From an uncultured bacterium (GTDB taxonomy: Bacteria; Bacillota; Clostridia; Oscillospirales; Butyricicoccaceae), in contig CAJMOV010000017.1 of NCBI GenBank assembly GCA_905215125.1, forward strand, positions 1 through 15,869: 15,869 bases of DNA, in the 5' to 3' direction. Shown piece after piece: positions 13,097 through 15,869 of this stretch; positions within the stretch are counted from its first letter, which is position 1; each line of letters starts with the position of its first letter. Under the pieces are notes generated by a model. The model saw only the letters and a list, made by a program, of their open reading frames with translations. It was not told the origin of the DNA and ran no database searches. Both the position numbers and the translations under genes were made by a program.

Positions 13097-15241
13097 TTAT
13101 TGCTTATCCGGTCTGTCCTTTCGGGAAAAGGGTCCGCGGAAAACGCGCAGCAGGCCGCCGCGACGCGCTTTTTCCTCGGGCAGGCTGCTTGCGGCTTCCT
13201 CAGCCATCTCCATAAAGGCTTTCTGTGCGGACAGTTCCTCATCCTCGCGGGGCAGGTGGACGTATGTGCCGTCGGACAATAGGAGGCGGGCCTTGACGTT
13301 GTCGTGCAGCCAGATGTCCAGCATCTCTTCAATACGCGCTTTGATGGCCGGGTCGTACACCGGGCAGGCGATTTCGACACGCCGCTCGGTATTTCGGGTC
13401 ATCATGTCGGCCGAACCGATGAAAATGCGCTTTTCCTCCCCCGCTCCAAAGCAGAATACGCGCGAATGCTCCAAAAAGCGCCCGACAATACTGGTGACAC
13501 GGATGTTATCCGTTTGCCCAGCCAAGCCGGGCAGGATACAGCAGATGCCCCGCACGATGAGATCGATGCGCACCCCGGCGCGCGACGCCTCGGCCAGCCT
13601 TTCCATAACGTCATAGTCGGTGATGGAGTTCATCTTCATGATGATACGCCCCTCGGGCCCCTTTTCCGCCTGCTCGTCAATCAAGTCAAGCAGGGGCTTT
13701 TTCAAATGGGCCGGCGCAACGAGCAGATGGCGGTAATTCCCCTCCAGGTTGCCGACCTGCATGTTTTTAAAAAACTCGGCCGCGTCGGCGCCGATGGCAG
13801 GGTCGGCGGTGATTAAGCTGAGGTCGGTGTACAGCGCCGCCGTTTTCTCATTGTAGTTGCCTGTGCCGATCTGGGTGATGTGGGAAATACCGTTTTTGCC
13901 GCGCAGGGTGATAAGGCAGATTTTGGAATGGACCTTAAAGTCCTTAAAGCCGTACAGCACGCGGCATCCGGCTTCTTCCAGACGTTCGGACCAGTCTATG
14001 TTGCTTTGCTCGTCAAACCGGGCGCGCAGCTCGATGAGCACGGTGACCTCCTTCCCGTTTTCCGCCGCGGCGCACAGGTATTCGACAAGCCGCGCCTTGC
14101 TGGCCAAGCGGTAGATGGTGATTTTGATGGTCAGCACTGCCGGATCATACGCCGCTTCGCGTATGAGCTGCAAAAAGGGCTCTATGCTTTCAAAGGGATA
14201 ATGCAGCAGCACGTCATGCTGCCGCGCCTGACGCAGAAAGCCGCCGTCGCCCCGCACGGTGCGCTGCGGGGTAAACGGGGGATATAAAAGGGCGGGGCGC
14301 TTCTGCTCCGGGATTTTATCGAGCAGGGAATAGGCATATCCCATTTTCATGGGGGAGGATGTGACAAAGGTCTGCTCGCGTTCGACGCCACAGCGGCGGC
14401 GCAGCACCTCCTCCAGCAGCTCCTCAGGGGGCGCGACACATTCCAGCCGGACGACCGCCATCCGGCGGCGGCCTTTCAGCAGCTTTTTCATCCGGGCGCG
14501 GAAGTCTTCGTCAACATCGTAGCCGTCTGCGTCATAGCTTTCGTCGTCCGGGGTGATGTCGGCGTTGCGGGTGACGCAGATGATATTCTTGTCCGTCACC
14601 TCGTACTGGTCAAAAATCAGCTCCAGATATTCCATGATGAGGGCTTCGGCACGGACATACCGCCCCATATCACCGGGCAGAAAAACGACGGGCGGCACAA
14701 AGCCGGGAACCGGCACGACGCCCAGCATCCCCTTGTCCCTCAGCCTCAGGCCGGCAGTAACATAAAGCTCCTTGTTCTGCAAATGGGGAAACGGATGGTT
14801 CCCATCGACGATCTGCGGCGACAGCAGGGGGAGGATTTGCTCGCGAAAATAGGCCTTTAAGTACTTTTGTTCCTTCCCCTGGGCCTGGCCGGGCTGCAAT
14901 TCGTGCAGGCCGCAGCCGGAAAGCTCACTGTTGACGCCGGCGTAAATCTCATCCTTCAGCCGGTACAGATCCCGAACGCGCTCGTAAATGCGCGTCAGCT
15001 GCTCGCCGGGCGTCATGCCGCTTTTATTGTCGCGGGTTTCGTCTCCCATCAGCTGCATATCGCTCAGGCTGCCGACGCGGATCATGAAAAACTCATCCAG
15101 GTTGCTGGTAAAGATGGTGACAAATTTGAGCCGTTCGCCCAGCGGGACAGACGGGTCGCGCGCCTCCTCCAGCACCCGCTCGTTAAAACGCAGCCAGGAA
15201 AGCTCGCGGTTTTGCATATAATCATGATTGGTCCAGCTCAT
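13097..15241 (-). CDS. ppk1: Polyphosphate kinase 1
   Basis: Ppk1 reversibly polymerises the gamma-phosphate of ATP into inorganic polyphosphate. The 714 residues show all family blocks: the N-terminal NRELSWLRFNERVLEEA (11-27), LDEFFMIRVGSL (48-59), and HYPFESIEPFLQLIREAA (347-364). The catalytic core has Arg378 (IYRLA) and Arg408 (RARFDEQSNIDW). KVHSKICLI holds His438, equivalent to the autophosphorylated E. coli His435, and GTGNYNEKTA follows. FLEHSRVFCF holds His592, the second conserved histidine, and the protein continues with IGSADMMTRNTERRVEIACPV. The length fits the family. GAGGAGAG nine nt upstream supports the ATG at 15241. The start overlaps the last 20 nt of ppx in another frame, so the two are transcribed together and probably translationally coupled. 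Confidence 0.97.
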   Translation of the reverse strand: MSWTNHDYMQNRELSWLRFNERVLEEARDPSVPLGERLKFVTIFTSNLDEFFMIRVGSLSDMQLMGDETRDNKSGMTPGEQLTRIYERVRDLYRLKDEIYAGVNSELSGCGLHELQPGQAQGKEQKYLKAYFREQILPLLSPQIVDGNHPFPHLQNKELYVTAGLRLRDKGMLGVVPVPGFVPPVVFLPGDMGRYVRAEALIMEYLELIFDQYEVTDKNIICVTRNADITPDDESYDADGYDVDEDFRARMKKLLKGRRRMAVVRLECVAPPEELLEEVLRRRCGVEREQTFVTSSPMKMGYAYSLLDKIPEQKRPALLYPPFTPQRTVRGDGGFLRQARQHDVLLHYPFESIEPFLQLIREAAYDPAVLTIKITIYRLASKARLVEYLCAAAENGKEVTVLIELRARFDEQSNIDWSERLEEAGCRVLYGFKDFKVHSKICLITLRGKNGISHITQIGTGNYNEKTAALYTDLSLITADPAIGADAAEFFKNMQVGNLEGNYRHLLVAPAHLKKPLLDLIDEQAEKGPEGRIIMKMNSITDYDVMERLAEASRAGVRIDLIVRGICCILPGLAGQTDNIRVTSIVGRFLEHSRVFCFGAGEEKRIFIGSADMMTRNTERRVEIACPVYDPAIKARIEEMLDIWLHDNVKARLLLSDGTYVHLPREDEELSAQKAFMEMAEEAASSLPEEKARRGGLLRVFRGPFSRKDRPDKQ

Positions 15242-15818
15242 GCTCGTCCACTCTCCTCAACCCCAATACTTCAGAAATCAGGTATCCTTCCCGCACGCCG
15301 TATTTGCTGACCTCAATCCTGTCGCTGCAAAAACTGCGGACAACCGACGACAAAATGATCATGCCGGGCAGGATGGTGTGAATCCGTTCCGGCACGGTGC
15401 GCAGCAGGGCGCGCAGCGTTTCACGCGAAGGCTGGGAATACCGCAGCAGCAGCTCGTCCAGCATGGCGGCGGAAATCGCGGCGTCCCGCGGCGCAGGCTT
15501 GAAGGTGGCCTGTGCCAGACGCAGGCAGGCGCGCGCCGTCCCCCCTACGCCGCAGATAACGGGCCGCGCAGGCGCGCCGGGCGCCGCGGCGCGGATCTCC
15601 CGCAGGGCGCGCTTTTGTATCTTGGCGCGCTCGTCCGCCGTCGGCAGCAGCCATTCCACCTTGCCGGTAAACATGTTGAGCGAGCCGATAGGCACGCTGA
15701 CGGCGCGCGTGACGCTGCCGTCGTCGAAAAAGGTCAGCTCAGTGCTGCCGCCGCCGATGTCGACGATGAGCCCGCTGCCGCTCTCCCGTCCCCATGTCGC
15801 CCCGACGTAGTCGAGCAC
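15222..15818 (-). CDS. ppx: Ppx/GppA exopolyphosphatase, N-terminal part missing
   Basis: This is the C-terminal two thirds (about 198 residues) of a Ppx/GppA phosphatase, which hydrolyses polyphosphate or pppGpp. GLIVDIGGGSTELTFF (16-31) is the second phosphate-binding motif of the ASKHA fold. VICGVGGTARACLRLAQ (88-104) is the adenosine-side motif. The C-terminus has RIHTILPGMIILSSV and VREGYLISEV. The first motif (D-x-G-T/S-N) and the other N-terminal residues, about 100-110 in all, are absent. GTG at 15818 is only the first available start codon. Family-like residues (RKEAVLDYVG) reach back to about 15830, after which the frame becomes basic and Trp-rich and meets a TGA at 15869-15867. A frameshift or assembly join near 15830 is likely. 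It overlaps ppk1 by 20 nt. Confidence 0.82.
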   Translation of the reverse strand: MLDYVGATWGRESGSGLIVDIGGGSTELTFFDDGSVTRAVSVPIGSLNMFTGKVEWLLPTADERAKIQKRALREIRAAAPGAPARPVICGVGGTARACLRLAQATFKPAPRDAAISAAMLDELLLRYSQPSRETLRALLRTVPERIHTILPGMIILSSVVRSFCSDRIEVSKYGVREGYLISEVLGLRRVDEHELDQS

Positions 15819-15869
15819 GGCTTCCTTGCGCCGACGGCAAGGTGACCACCGCCACCGATGCAGAGATCA

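Noticed and set aside
1..15869. Mobile element, prophage, CRISPR array or defence system
   Set aside because: No transposase, integrase, spaced repeats, attachment duplications or nuclease genes were found on either strand.

Overview
The window looks like chromosomal DNA of a GC-rich anaerobic Firmicute, probably a gut Clostridia/Oscillospirales-type organism. This is inferred from the gene families (DUF1847, AEC carrier, PduL, MATE, Ppk1/Ppx), strong AGGAGG-type ribosome sites, short GC-rich hairpin terminators with T-runs, and GC-rich codon use. No tRNA, rRNA, CRISPR array, phage or insertion sequence was found. Both ends are cut: a permease lacks its start at the left edge, and an exopolyphosphatase lacks its N-terminal third at the right edge, where its frame also closes oddly.

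Layout. (1) 1-2402, plus strand: the C-terminal part of a large FtsX-family ABC permease, then two small membrane proteins of 90 and 47 aa, ending at a bidirectional terminator. (2) 2436-3059, minus strand: a Cys-rich DUF1847 protein, divergent from (3) 3203-5786, plus strand: an N-acyl-D-amino-acid deacylase and an AEC-family carrier. Each divergent unit has an extended -10 promoter in the 143-bp gap. A second bidirectional terminator follows. (4) 5838-10295, minus strand, read from right to left: PduL-type phosphotransacylase, a 207-nt structured leader with an attenuator-like hairpin, an EamA/DMT transporter, an ArsC/Spx-like protein, an MBOAT O-acyltransferase and an SGNH-type partner protein. 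(5) 10498-13039, plus strand: alanine racemase and a MATE transporter, divergent from pduL, ending in a third bidirectional terminator. (6) 13097-15818, minus strand: ppx-ppk, with the ppk start overlapping the ppx end.

Functional themes. The MBOAT/SGNH pair fits O-acylation of an extracytoplasmic polymer. Alanine racemase supplies D-Ala for the wall, and the deacylase could release free D-amino acids from N-acyl forms. Ppk1 and Ppx make and degrade polyphosphate. PduL interconverts acyl-CoA and acyl phosphate, and no microcompartment shell gene is present. These are mostly ordinary housekeeping and accessory genes. The least explained element is the structured leader between pduL and the EamA gene. 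There is no gene-free stretch over 300 bases; the longest are about 200 nt (9519-9725 and 10296-10497) and both are described below.
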